Below, piece by piece: positions 12,885-26,900 of a stretch of 64,000 bases of DNA; within the stretch, counting starts at the first letter, position 1; each line of letters opens with the position of its first letter. Origin of the DNA: Phoronis australis (lineage: Eukaryota > Phoronida > Phoronidae); NCBI GenBank assembly GCA_002633005.1, contig NMRA01000340.1:421435-485434 (forward strand), in the 5' to 3' direction. The notes below the pieces were generated by a model. The model was not told the DNA's origin and made no database searches. It saw nothing but the letters and a program-made list of their open reading frames with translations. Both the position numbers and the translations under genes were made by a program.

Positions 12885-13110
12885 CGCCGTGTAGTGGTTA
12901 AGGTGCTGGACTCAAATATATGTAGTTTCAGAAGTCGTGGGTTCAAATCCTTCCTCGGTCAATATAAAATCAAAAAATCACACCATGACGAATGTACAAC
13001 GTTCTTCTAAGAAGGCGGGAACACCTGACGATGGCCAGAGAATTGACCGACCGTAACGTCGTGACGATGTAACTAGACATGAGATCAGTGTAAATAGACC
13101 AAGATATTTT
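12885..13110 (+). mobile_element. tRNA-derived SINE
   Basis: The head carries an A-box-like segment (tgtagtggttaaggtgctgg) and a B box (gggttcaaatcc) about 45 bases apart, as in a tRNA promoter, but the cloverleaf is broken. It is followed by a body with ctgacgatggcc and taacgtcgtgacga. This motif class is common in animal SINE and LINE-tail sequences. The 3' limit is approximate. Confidence 0.65.
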
Positions 13111-16100
13111 AATAATAGATGCAACACGTCGTCACCTCAGAGCGGTTTTAAAAAGTCAACTTGAGAACAGTCGGCCTAGGTCTTACCGTAACAGATCACG
13201 CCACACCTGCAAGATCTATCCACATAACAAATTCAATTTTCATCAAAGGACAACGGAAGTGTTATTCTCACATCCGCATTCATTGCTATTTATGTGTCCA
13301 CCCCGGACACCAGTCTCGTTGTACACAATCAAAAGCGTTGACAAACCGTGTCACAAACATCGAGAACGAAACATCCGATCGGAGGAGAAAACCGAAAACG
13401 TATTCTTTAAGTTCTTCAACTGGGCCCAGTTGCATAAAAGTTATACGCTGCACGGCAACAATGACGTCACATTAGCACGCGCCACGTTGTTGTTGTTGAA
13501 CAATGCACCTGACGTAAAGCATTTCTTAGAGAATTCACGGAAAACACTTGTTGTTTGTTCAGTCCATTTAGAATGCTTTCCCAGATCACAGATCAGTGCT
13601 ATCTTGAATGAAATTCCGTGCGAAATGCGACAAATATACACAATGTCAATCAATGTTAATAAAACACGTCGGTGAGTAGTCCTAGCAGCAGGATAGTGGT
13701 ATAGCGACTTTTTGCACCCGTAACCTATCTGCTTTACTCAAGGAAGACTGTAGTTTTTAATTGCGTTAAGTTTGTGCCAGATTTCATTTGGGTAGTTTCC
13801 ACCCGAACGGGTTCAAAGCAGTTTATACAATTTTGTCAGTACTAAGGTAAGATGTCATGACATTCTTACCAGTCTCGACAGTTTCAATTAGCTGACTAGC
13901 TAACCGGAGTCACCGACATTACTTTTTTCTTGTCTGGTTTTCGGTCCTTATTTTCCACTGAAACGCGTTTGGTTTACATAACTGACAAAATAAACAACTC
14001 CTTTGTGCCGGAAAAGCACTGACATGGTTTTAATTGAAATAGGAGAGGTTTTCGACACGGTAGATCATAAGTGTCATTGTTGGTTTCGCACAGAACAACC
14101 AAACTCTAGAGAAAACGACGTGTTCATTTAATAATATTCTCAACGTATTAGCTTTCCTTAGTTTCAAGCTATTGGCATTTGGTTGACAATTGTTTCTTTG
14201 GAGACAGTGTTAAAATATTTCTCTGATTATTGGGAGAAAGTACAAGGACACGGGGTTCTTGGGATTTTTTGAACCCGGATGAAAAATCAAGACTCGTTTC
14301 GATGTATAACATAATTTGAATTTTAGCCTATTCGTCAAACTCTGGTCCAACAAAGTTAAAAGGATACCAAACCCGACTTTTGACATATTAACAGATATTA
14401 AAAAAGACTTCCCCATCCACTTCTCTGAAACAAAATAATGCTCTGTAACCCTCGACAAACCTCAAAAAGTTGGAGAGAAGTTTGAAAAGTCCTTTCAAAG
14501 TCTGTTAATGGGACAAGCGTCGTACGGTTTAGCCGAGTTACACAACTGTCAGGGAAACCCCACATGCCAAGAACGCAATATCCAATCTTTGACACAGACA
14601 GTATGTGCTTTTTGTTGAATCCTGCTTTTATCACTCAAGTGAGACGACACTGGTGCATTAACGAATGAGAGAATGCAGAACGAGGATTGGTTCATAAAAC
14701 AGTGTTTAGTATCCCTTTAAGTAACAGTTATTGAAATAAAAATGATCACAAAATGGACACAGATAAACACACGACTGCGTTTAACTTTGCTAGGTAAAAC
14801 TCACATGGTTTTGTTAATAGTTTAACTACAATCTCTTTAAATTGTAAAAAACCCGACGCCAGGCCACGATCGTCACGGCTATAATTCGTGACAAGAGGGA
14901 AAGCCAGTTAACAGGACATCAAAATACATTACAAAACTTAAAATTATATTACACAGGGTTTTATAACATGCATATTTACACAGATCAAGATCACGAATAC
15001 AACAAAAGACAATAAAAGATCTTGACACCATGCACCAGCATAAGCCAGCCTTCGTGAACCGAGGAAAGTTGTACAGTACAGTATCCAGAGGATATGTTTT
15101 GCAGGTGTATGACCCAGCAACAACTGTACACTCAGTATCAATGTCATGCCATCGGCATTAATCCAATCTAACGTAGCTACCACAAAACTTTCATGCAACC
15201 ACGCCTTCAAAATCCACAAATCTACATGTACCTTTAAACAGCGTTCACAGAACACACTTTTTCAAACGAGTCTGTGTGAGTTTCTTTGCAAATATAAGAA
15301 CATCAACTTATAGCACAGATGACGTATGACCGGTTTGAAAACAGTGGTCAGAAAAATAGCACTGGGCTGCTAAATTTTAGCAGACTGTACTGCCAACTTC
15401 AATGCACTCTTACCATCTTACTCTCGAGTCGTGGATGCCGACCCCCTTTTATCGTGGTAAGATGTTACACGACACTGATTCATCTTGAAACACACAACTT
15501 ACTCTTTGCAAATTATAAAAAAATCCGTCCACACGACAATAATAATACCGAAAACGCAACTTTTCCTTGCACTTTCGAAAGGTTTTCAGACCTCACGCAT
15601 ATGAAAGTTCGATCGGCGTAATCCTCTGTCCGCACGGATACCACGACTGCGGAATTTTCAATAAAAAAACTGGAGAGAACACTTTAAAAAATTTGCCACT
15701 GGGATTTTTGAAATCTGTGTGGATCCGATACCTGCGTGGCTAGAAGCCGTATCGCAAAGAAAGGTTTGCATTTTCAGATTTCAGAGTGGAGTGGACAAGG
15801 CCTAAAACAAATAATGAAAATGAGACGAACCACCTTCTGCATTAAAAAAAAAATTACAAATATTTCGGCACACCGCATACGTTCTGTATCCACACTTGCA
15901 ATTACAAGTTCTTAGAAATAATCCCCGGGGCGAGATTTAAATATGAATACGGCACAGCCATGCACTTGAAAGTAAATTTCTTCTTCTCGTTCGTCAAATG
16001 GTCACATGACCATCATGATGACGTATGTGCGTTGCACTGCCGTTACGCACCACAGGGGCCCAGTGTATCCGACTTCAGCGTTGAATTATTACAGAGTACA

Positions 16101-16689
16101 CGAACAAGTCATTCAGATTAATTTAACTCATCGTGACTATTGCCATGTATTAAATAGAGAAATCAAAACTGCAAACTTAAGTGAAGCTTTGGAATATAGT
16201 ACGTCAACGGAAGGCAATCACGGATAAACTACACCGGCGACGATCTAATATTCTATTGTGTAGAACAGAGTAATTGTCACAACGGCAATGGCGTCGCCAG
16301 TAACTCTAGATGTTTGAAAGATAATCGGCCTGCGTGATGCTTGGAGATGACGGCTTGCCCAGTCGGAGTCGGCAGGACGACCAATCAACGACCGGTCGCC
16401 GACCGCTTCCATCGATGAGTCAAATTACCTATGCTACGCCACTCGAGATAGATGGAGCGTAAAAGTAGTTGCTGAAAACTTGCCAATGCTATCATCACGC
16501 CGATTTGCATAACACAGTTCAGGGCCGGCTTATTTCACATGCAGGTTGGAAACACCCTGTCACAGCGCCACCTACATGGAAAAGTGACCACGTGGATTGA
16601 TAAATAGCATGCAGAAATCCCTGCGTGGGCATCATTGCAGGTCTTGGTTAATACGTTTGTCCAACATTTGGTTGGGATTGAGTCTGAGC

Positions 16690-16838
16690 CCTTCCCCCCC
16701 CCAAACACACTGAAACTGCACACATTTAAATCTTTTTTTCCGCCATATAATGTTAATTACCGGGGTTAATTAATAAACTCAACATTTCCCTACGCTCTTG
16801 CTGTTTTATNCCCCCCCCCCCCTAAATCCGCCTATGTC
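16690..16838. mobile_element. Possible third CAGTGGCGGAT-type element, partial
   Basis: Only the right end is convincing: an N at 16810, a C run, then ctaaatccgcctatg, matching the right end of the element at 6908. The left end and target duplication are not identified; the left boundary given is a C run. Confidence 0.35.
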
Positions 16839-17136
16839 GTAGCACTGGAACGAAAGTGTGGAAGGTGGATACAGTCGCATATTCCACAAGGTGGCACTGA
16901 ACAGCCACAACTTATGACAAAAAGTCCATCAGAGCTTTTAACTCCATTGTTCCCTAACTATGGTGATCCAGATGACATTTCAGAAATTGAACATGCCAAA
17001 AATTTGTACCGATGACTAATACTGTTTGTGCAAACAACAGATACAGGATTGACTTGTATTCATGTGATATAACCAGGCATGACTGCATCCGTTTTCTACA
17101 CAACAATCACACGGTGTGAACTATATTTAGCATTAT

Positions 17137-17482
17137 GCAATATGTTAATAAAAATAACAACCTATTTAAACCAACTTGACATGTTTCGGCATTTATTGAA
17201 ACACCATCATCAGAAGAAAAAACAGTGGCCACCTGAGGCTGTACACATCAATTGGTGCAAGCCCAATCTCAACAGGCAACTGGCACACCACAGGTTGTCA
17301 TTGTTAGTCTAGTTTATTGTTACTCCCTGTAACTGACTGTGTCTGTGTTTCATTGCTTGTTGTTGGACCTAGCAAGGTGGCCATTGTGTTTTTTCTTCTG
17401 ATGAGGTTGTTTCAATAAACGCAAAAATATGTCAAGATGTCAAGCCTGTTTAAATCCATTGTTGTTTTTATTAACATATGCT
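17137..17482. mobile_element. Foldback element, arms about 95 bp
   Basis: The left arm carries atatgttaataaaaataaca, then gacatgtttcggcatttatt, gaaacaccatcatcagaaga and aaaaaa. The right arm is the same order inverted (ttttttcttctgatgaggtt, gtttcaataaacgc, gacatcttgacat, ttttattaacatatgc). The loop is about 150 bp. It is non-coding. Confidence 0.75.
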
Positions 17483-17726
17483 GCTACTTGCTATCAAGGA
17501 GAAATCATGCAACAAGAAAATTTTGATTAAACACATGGTGACTTCACTGAAATGTGAACTTCCCTCTCAGCATGACATGGGGGTGTTTCAATAACGGACT
17601 TACCGTCTTATCTGGTCGCAAGTTAGTCTAATTTACACTTGAGGCAACTAGTCAGTCACACTGCATAACTTTCTACCATTAAAACAACTAAAAAGAGTTC
17701 AGGTTCAGAAAAAAAACATAATGACT

Positions 17727-17732
17727 TTTATT
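17727..17732 (-). other. Probable polyadenylation signal of MED17
   Basis: AATAAA on the minus strand, about 255 bases past the MED17 stop codon. This is the first such hexamer I noticed downstream of the gene. Confidence 0.5.
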
Positions 17733-17987
17733 TACATATATAACAAAACATTAACTCACTTGAGGTTATGGCACAAATTAACGAAGCCCGTACAGCTATG
17801 ACATTTTAGTGAAATAGTCCTCGGATGTCTTTTGAATAACCTCTTCAAATCAGAGTTTCATTCCACAACCACCAAGATGAGTAGAATGGCCTTCCACAGC
17901 TGACACTGGACTTGATGAACATGTCCACCACTGTCACATAATATGCAATAAATAGTTCATAGGGCGGAAACCTGACATATAACCTGG

Positions 17988-20900
17988 TCAGCTTGTGAAA
18001 CTAGTCATGATAAACTCCAGTTTGTTGGCATAAGTCTTTCCTTCCATCTGACTCAGATCCACTGGCTTAAAGTCTGCGCTAACATACTTCCACTTGGGGT
18101 TGGTTACCAACTTTGACTTGTGACTGTTCCCTTGTTCACAGCACTGCACTGCCACCTGGATTCCATTAGTGGGACTACATTTGACCGACACAACCCTATG
18201 GACAGATGGAGAACTGGACATATTAATACTTAGTTTGAGAATATCCTGTTTAATGAATGTCAGTTTTGCCATAAAAGATATCAATTTGAAAATGTTTAGT
18301 ACATTATCCTAGAGCATGACTGTTTTCCTCCATGGTAATACTTTAGAGCAGAGTCAGTCACGGGCCAATGGCTGTGACTATGTCTAAGCAATTCTGCGTA
18401 GTGACACGTGCAAAAATTTTCATGAGAGTACACAGCTCATGAACAAGTGCGCTTGTGAACTGACTAAATCAGACGTTTATTTCAGGGTTGCTAAAAGACC
18501 CAGTGTTGTTTCGAACTCTCTACAAGACAGTATAATTTAGTACTTTTTGTATATGCCTACTTGCTACGAGGTAGGAGTCATGGTGAATGTAGCAGATACT
18601 GTGTTTACGAATGCTGCCAAAAAACTGACTGGTATAAATGACGAGGCTATTAATTAGGAAGGAAAAATGGTCGTCTGCCCGACTGTCCTGGTACATACTC
18701 AGGCAAGCAAGGGAAGCGAGTTGCATGTTGCACTTTTAATGACTGTCAGGAAGCTTGCCAACAAGAGCAACCCAAAGTGTTGAAATGCACCCCCGACTGC
18801 ACCTCAAATGGTATGCTTCTAGGGATGTTTGCTAATATCATAAAGCTAGCCACTAGGTGAGAAGGCGTTGTAGTCTCCCGAATAGTATCCTTAGAGCTTG
18901 GAATAACCAATGACAAAAAAGAGGAAAATTTTCCAGGTGATGTATTGTACCACAAATAAATAGGGTTGTTTTTGTGATATTGTTTCTACTGTAAAACTTA
19001 ATTGAAATAATTTTGTATGAATAAAGTCCAAATAATGATAAAAAGATGAAAAAAGAAACTGGAAATCAAATAAAAGGAAACTGAAACCAAAAAAGAGGAA
19101 ATCCTCTTAAAATAGGAAAATTCCAAGCCCTGTACCTTATTTCCCCAGTATCATGAACATCCATCAAGGAACTCCAAAAATACAAAGGCAATCATAAACA
19201 AAGTTAACTAAAATTGCCACTAGGGGGCACAGCATAACTTAGATCCAACTGAAAATTGTTGTCATTTGACATCAAATTCATAGAAAACATTTGCCAAATT
19301 TCACAAAGCTCTGCTAACACAAAAAAATGGTAGTACGTGGTCTTCCCAGGAGGAACACATGCCAATTTTCATAAAGATCCATAGTTGTAAGCAGAAAAAC
19401 AGGCGGATCCCATAACAGACTCGCAAACAATACAAATCACCACTAGGTGATGTAGAACATGCTCGATTCATGCGAAAGTAGGAAGGGGTTGTTGCCTCCT
19501 TTATGAAAACCTACTTGCCAAATTTCATGAAAGTCTGTCACGCAAATCTGAAGGTACAGACTGAGGTAAACATAAAAAATGAAATTGTCACTTGGGAATA
19601 CAGCCACAGTCGGACCTGTACGAAAGTTGATGTCACCCGTTATCACCTTTATAGGAACACATCAGCCACCTTCCATGATGATCCTCCCAGGGGTTTTGGA
19701 GATAAAGCCACGAATGCTGAATGCCGAGACAGAGATGATGACCATATGCACCCACAGTATAATATATAGGTGACTTGGTTATGCCAATGCATTGTCCCGT
19801 AACTCCTTACGCGATCACTATGCAGAATTAAAAAGTTCAATTTTAAAAAGTCTTGTTTAATTCATGATGATTTCACATGACATTGATAAGACTAGAGATA
19901 GCTACTCACCTCTCTCCTTTGTGAGACGCCATCAAGACCGTGGACACATTGCCCCTGGGGTCCATCTCACCACTGCCACACTGACTGTTACAGGCTAGGA
20001 TGTGCCAACCAAGCAGCTTGCACATAATCTGACTGATGTTGGCCTGGTGTTGGGCAATCTGCAACCATACAGAGTTTGATTAATAGTACTACTTTCGTTA
20101 GTACTCAGACTTAGTCACCAGGTGGCGAGACCTGCTCAACCACAGGTCGGCTCACCTAGACCTGTCAAGCAACATGTCGTGGAAATCAATGACACTTTGT
20201 GAGTCTGCACAAAAATAGCTTAACAAAGATTATAAAGAGAAGCCCAAAACCCAATCAAAAGCCGAAATGGTTGCGTGGCATTACTTTTGATGCCCTGTAG
20301 TACAAGACAATGGTATTCTTGTTTATCACATTCAGTTACATGAGGACACAATGTGACCAGACCTGAATGAAATAATAGTATTATGCTTGTGAAGTAATGT
20401 ACACAGACTGGCAATCTGGCCCAGACACTAACACTATACATTGATGGTAAGAGGCAGCTCCACGTAAACATGAACATGCACAGACTATGGCCAGTACGAA
20501 ACCAGTGGTCATGTGACGAGAGGGATAGGCTATGAAGTTTACAACAGACACGACTTGTCAAATAACCAATCTTGTGTCAAGCTTCGAATAGTCTTACTTC
20601 AAAATTTCATGCAATGCGATTGATCAATTCTTCGAGTTGAGTCGAGTCTCGAATAAAGTTTGTGGTTATGCACCGTGAACACTCTTTCCAGAGATGAAGA
20701 TTAAACCACAGGTCACAAGAAAGACTGGAGGCTTGGTCAGGAGTGACAAGAAGTGCCTTGATTCTGAGATGAGCAAAGACACTCTCTAACACTAACATAT
20801 ACGCATGACATCATTTACCAGAAATGCAACCACCCACATTACTATCAGTCAATTGATAGATTAAGCGGGTTATTTTAGAAAAAATGGTGTTCACAAGGGT

Positions 20901-23900
20901 TTTTAAACTCTTAAAAAAGCTTGCCTCGTCTTCAACTTTGTTACCTCTGTCTGACTGAGAATGATAGTTCAGAATTACTGCTGAACAGACATCTCTTTCC
21001 GTCCACATATCGTTTTTCTCAAACCATGCGTAACTTATCGATAATAAACGTTTTGGTTTTATAGGTTAACTAGCAATCAAATTACACTTAAAAATAAGAC
21101 GGTGGAGTATCTTTACAAATCTTAAATAATGGTAGAAGCGATATTCGTGCATAAAGTTAGGGCGAACCAGTTTGCTCACTAGTGTTAGTGCATTGAGCAT
21201 TTGGGCACTGATTTAAAATAACATTCAATCATTCTTAACATAGTACATAACACTCGCTTCACCACCAATTAACACTGCTGTATTCATATTCGCAGCTAAT
21301 ACTTCCATTAAGTGTAAAAACTAAGCTTTACTAATAGTACATCTCCCCTGTGATCTTAGTGGTGAGCACAGAATATCTTTTCAAGCCTACGTACATTCAT
21401 TTCATTGCTGTTCAAGCTAAGCCACTTTCCTCTGATCAACACAGCCAAAAACACCTGTGCCCTTTTAACATGTCATAAAGCAGCCTCTTAAGTATGCCCT
21501 CAAGCTTTTTACCACTCCATTCACTTTCACAGTATTACAACCTTATAAATCATTTAGTTTACACAGAGGTCCTGCGGTGAGAATCTGTTAATCAATACAT
21601 TTTGCAGATCACTTCTAGGATGATAATGATCAGTACCTATACATACCATTCCTGTTATTGTACGACACTATTGCAAAGTGCTAAAACAGGAAATTAAGTG
21701 CAATAAAAATGCATAAATTACCATCTTGAGTGAAGAAACCGGCAGTAGGGCCTCGCATGGTTCAATGAACAGTCAATTAATTGCTACACCATTATTTTTC
21801 AAGACTAAGTACACTTTTTATATCAACAATGAGCACTCAAAGAATTAGGATAAAAATGCATAAATGGTTCTGGTCTCTGTTTTTTTTTCTTCGGTGGTGT
21901 GGATTCTTTTAGTTGTTCAGCTTTTCAAAAAAAGCAAATCCATCCGAAACAAGCAAAATTTTCTTTAATCTTAGGAAATCATGGCATTTCAAACGTTGCA
22001 TACTTGCCTTTCTGCTGCTTTTCAAAAAAATAAAAAACTCAAAACCATGACTACGTTAATAGAGGCGGACATTTTTTAGAACACAGGTCTCAAAATGGGT
22101 AAAGTCCAGAACCAACTTTGCATTTTTGGTTTTGGCTGTTCGATCTGTTCAAACTGAGGTTGGCAAGATCATGGCTGCAGTTAACGACTCGAGTTTTGAA
22201 CGTAAGCTTGCGATCTGATACTTGGACAAGGCTGGAATGTAGAATTGTAGGGCTAACCTACATGAAGACCACGAGAGTGGATCAAGTCTCCAGCATTACC
22301 GAGAGGACCTGTGTTTAACTGTAAACACTGAGTGATGTGGAGGGGCAACTGTGACCAACAACTAAGCTAGAACGAATGACAAAAGCAATCACTACAGACA
22401 AAATAATGTTACCCCACAATCTCGGCTAATTATGTGAAGAGCAATTATTTATAATGGCTAATAATAATCATTAAGGCCGCAAAATTGTAATTACAGAACG
22501 ACTTAGCCACCTAACTTACTTTTCTGTTAATTGCTTTTCATTCCCAGTAATTAGGGAAGGCTGCTTTGATGATGAAGTTGACTTCCGCACTGCTATTACG
22601 GCAGCGAATTTCGGGTCATTTTGTCTGCCGTGAATACCTTTGATGTGTACTGTATGCCACAACTGTTGCTAAGCAACGCCCCAAACATTGTCACTCTTGG
22701 ACAACCCTTAGCTTACCTGTGACAGTATAAAGCTTCTCAATTCTTCCACTTCATAGGACAATCTCACAGACCGTCCATCCTTGCAGATGACAGTCAAACC
22801 GTCATGGCCAATGTTCACAGAGAAGGATATCCTTGTACTAAAATAGAAACTTCACCCATTAAAATATTTACAGCTAAGTAATTATTGAGCACAAAACAAT
22901 AGATTTGGTAATGTCTCCTTCTTGTGCACTGCTCTGTATCGTTCAAAATTTGATGGTAAAATGATTGATCGTGTTTCAAAGTGTGCCACTAAACCAATAA
23001 GCCGAAAACCAAGAATGCTAAATGAAGACGCTTACTCAGTACTTCAAGATCACCATTATATATAACTGAAAACCTTTATGACTTGTGCACTAGTTACCAG
23101 GCGCTGAAAGTACTAATCACATGTCAGGCATATCAATGGAGAAGATCTACTAGTAATTCACCAACATCCCAACCTAAGGATCATAATTCAGAATACCGTA
23201 AACATTCTTCAATTTGGTATCACAGTGGTTTTCAAAAAAGTAGATGAAATCTCATCTCGTCAAAAATCCACAAAATGCTACTTGAGAAAAAGTTTCGACT
23301 GTTTTTTTTTTTGATTTGCTGCTAATTCTCTGCAGATTTTCATTTTCACTCTTGGTCGTTTTCCCCAAGTCATTCATTTGCCGACAATTTTGTCACATTT
23401 CAAATCACCCCATGAAGTGTGAACACTAATTGCCGTTAAATAACTGATCACCAGTCATGCGGTATTTAATTAGGTCATCAAGTACCCAGTAATAGAGCAG
23501 CTACGAAAGTAGAGCCAGGAACCTTAAATTTTGCAAACTGTCAATTTTATGTATTGAGCTCATGCAGTTTTTGTTGCATTGAATCCAATGAAGTACGAGA
23601 AGCCATGATGTCCTGTCTGATAAGATAGCCTAACTGAGAAAAGGTCTTACAACTCGTAATTCCAAAACTTACTGTAGGTGAACAATTCCAAATTGAAAAA
23701 CACCTCTGTCAAATGAAAATTGACACACTGACTAAAAAGCAGATTGGCAGTATTTAACTAACTTTTCATAACACTTGCAACAGTGTCGTGTTTGCAATAG
23801 AATTGTGCAGGTTTATGCAAAGCTACGGGTCGCTAGTTGACAAAAACTGCCAGTAAAAGTTTGGGTCTGTTTTGGGATTATCACCTTGCACATGCTTATA

Positions 23901-26900
23901 GTTAGCAAACCGCCACTGAATCTCAAATCTGTTACTAGCCAGAGTTGATATATTGGCTCCATGGCAGAATATTCGAAACTCACGCTGGATATTTCTCATG
24001 GCAACTTAGATCTACAATTGCTTAAATTACATGCTTGAATAACTTCTTTGATTGCTGTAAATGCTATCTTTTTCTAAATGTTGTTTGGTGACAAGTGCGT
24101 CCTAGAGGCAATGATGAAAAGAAATTTAAGTTTCATTATTTAAAAATTATATCTGTTTAGACAGTTAACAAGAAATGAAATTCTACTTGTCATCCAAATT
24201 GAGCCAAATACTGAAGAAAGGTTACGTTGTATAGGCAGCGATAAAATAACCTTCCATTAGACAGTACAAGCGTTGGTTGGTGGTCAAATTAAGACCCACA
24301 CAGGCAGGGTTGAAAATCAAACTGAGTCTCGGATTCACAGTGAGTGTGAGAAACTCTGTAGATGGTCCCCTCACCTGGAGTGGTCCCAGCCGGCTGTGGT
24401 AATGTCTACCCGCACCGTGCACTCCAAACATCCGGTTAGGCTGTTGCAGTGAATGGTCAGCTGTGGGTCAGGCACCTGGGCAGCCATGTTGTCCAACAAT
24501 TCAAATACTTCTGACCTCAGGGCACAGTGTTTGGCTTGCTGAATGATGCGTTCCAGGCATGTTTCACTGCAAAAATGAGAAAGCCAAAACCACTGAACTC
24601 CAAAATCACAGTAAAATTCAAACTCACAAGTAACGTTTCCATCACTTGACAAAATACCACAAACAATACCAACATGTGCATGACACTAAGTTTTTTAGTT
24701 AATAACAAAAAGTCTTAGCCCGGTTAACCTCTCCAAACGATCAGCCTGCAGTAAATTATTCATTATACTATGTTGAGATGCTGCAGCTTAATTTTTGTAC
24801 ATGTAACTGAACAATCAGAATGGTTTGGCAGAAGTGCCTCCTGTTGTGTCTCTTGGAAATTGTCAAGCAACAGCAGTTGTATATTTAAAGAATTTTGTAG
24901 TTGATCAGTGTTAAATGTTTTAGTGCGACTCTTGAGGTTTTATAGCTGCAATAGGAATCTCCTGCAATACCATGTTTACTACTATATTCAACTGCCTCAG
25001 TCTATTTTACCCTGTGATCTATGATATTCCAACAAATATCTAGTATTCTCATATTCACTCCTCCTTTAAATTAAAGACGAAAGCACCGTTTTTGGAGACT
25101 GTTAACAATTTCCCACAACCTATGCCTACATTACTTCGGACAAGCGCTGGGCACATACCGTATGTCGGACACATCGTACAAAACATTTGATTTGACACTC
25201 GCAAAAACTCTCAACGGTATGTGTACACAATTATCAGGCTCTTTCTCAGAGTATATACAGAGGTTCCCAGCCATACAGGGTACATCCCTTTCCTGTTAAT
25301 GATTATCCATTCGAGGTTTACTTGCTACCCAAGGATAAAGAAAGTGAGCAAAAGGACCGCATCTTGAGCTGCATTCACTTCCTTTGAGCAAACACCAATG
25401 ACTAACACAGACTGAGATCAATAGCAACTAGGACATTGTGTTTGCTCATTGGAAGTGAAAGCAGAACCAAAGAACCAAGATGTGAGCCTTTTGCTGGGCT
25501 GTTAACGTCGTCTATAGCTTCATGGATAGCAAATACAAGCCAGGAAAACAGAAAACAAGATGATCTAGGATAACCAGGTGCAGTTATTCTTACTAATTGG
25601 TAACATCAAAAATGATAATTTGCAGTCCCCCTTAAGATGAAGTCTGACTGACCAATAAGGCTTCACTGATAAGACACACCTCATCAGTCACATCAGTTCT
25701 GATAAATGCTTACCTGGTCAAAGTTGTCAACATCTCACTGGCACTGTGTCCGCATGGTCCCGCCAGGCGGCGCTTCCTGCTCATACCCAGCGTGGCTGTA
25801 ATTGGTTGAGGCATGGCTGGGTGTATGTTTTTGTAGTGAATATCACGTAACATCTGATGCAGCGAGTGCTCCAACACGTGATCATGCTTGAGGTCAGGAG
25901 GGAGGCCGGTACTCTGAAACAGTGAAATACGTGATCACAATTAAAGTTAGTTGGAAGGCCAGCGCTCTGAAACTATAGAATATGTGATCAAGACTGAGCT
26001 CAGGAGGGTGGCTGTTACACTGAAACAGTGGAATATGTGACCATGATTGAGGTAAGGAGAGGAGTCGCTACTTTTGATTCTGTAGAATATATGGCCACAT
26101 TTTGGGTCAGGAAAGAGACCTGGGCTATGTAACAGTCATGCAAAAACACAAAATCACGCATGTCTTTGCAAAACATTGCCATGCATTACAAGCCTGATCC
26201 CATTTAGCCTTTCTGTCCAGTGCTGTGAGTCTATGGAACACAAACCTATACTCCAGAGCAATTTGGTTGGGGCACGCATGCACGACAAGGCACACAAACA
26301 TGTAACATGCCATCAGCAATCCAGCAAGTACCTGGAGACCACCATCTCTACAGACGATTTGACAAAGGAACAGGACAAGCCTGCGACACAACAAGAGGCA
26401 CAAAGAGTATACATGGGGACAAAAATTGCGCTCCATGATACGACATCTAAACTTAACCTTCACTGGTAGAACCCTACTTGAGCTAACACTTGCCTATTAT
26501 AATAAAGTATGGCTGGCTCACCTTTGTTTCTCGACACGTATAGTGGCACAACGCAATGAACAGTTGAAGTCTTGGGAACAACTGAAATGATACCGACATC
26601 AAGTGAGTGTTCAAACAGTGCTGACCTACTTCAACAAAAATGACAGCAAATGCTGTTTGCCAAACTGAAACAATTTTGACTGTGGATAAATCGTAAGCAT
26701 TTAATGGTCCCAAAAGACAAGGAATTCATGACAAGGCTGTTTGTGGAACTCATCATCACACTCAATAGCTGTCCATCACGACAGAGGTTTTACCAAATGA
26801 AAAGTTAATTTTAGTAAGACAGAAATGCAATTCAGCAATTCACAATAACGAGTCATTCAAGGTCATTCAAGGTCATTTTTGCTGTAAATGGAATTAGCCA

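Larger units (their letters stand above)
6637..17987. other. Gene-free interval between Amt and MED17
   Basis: It spans the 3' ends of the Amt gene (plus strand) and MED17 (minus strand), so it includes both 3' untranslated regions. I see no conserved exon in any frame. It is filled with repeats: a TTAA-flanked piggyBac-like remnant, an (AAT)n tract, a 51-bp minisatellite, a tRNA-headed SINE and a foldback element, each listed separately. Confidence 0.6.

Noticed and set aside
12890-12965. Functional tRNA-Leu gene
   Set aside because: The A and B boxes are present, but the acceptor and anticodon stems do not pair convincingly and a SINE body follows directly.
13161-13675. Overlapping plus-strand open frames of 104 and 138 codons
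   Set aside because: Two frames are open over the same bases with no domain-like residues in either, and they lie next to a SINE.
14944-15255. 103-codon minus-strand open frame with hydrophobic stretches
   Set aside because: There is no recognisable family, no convincing splice context, and an AT-rich bias can give such frames by chance.
26125-26469. Open frames on both strands between MED17 exons 8 and 9
   Set aside because: MED17 exon phases already join across this intron, and neither translation resembles Mediator or another known family.
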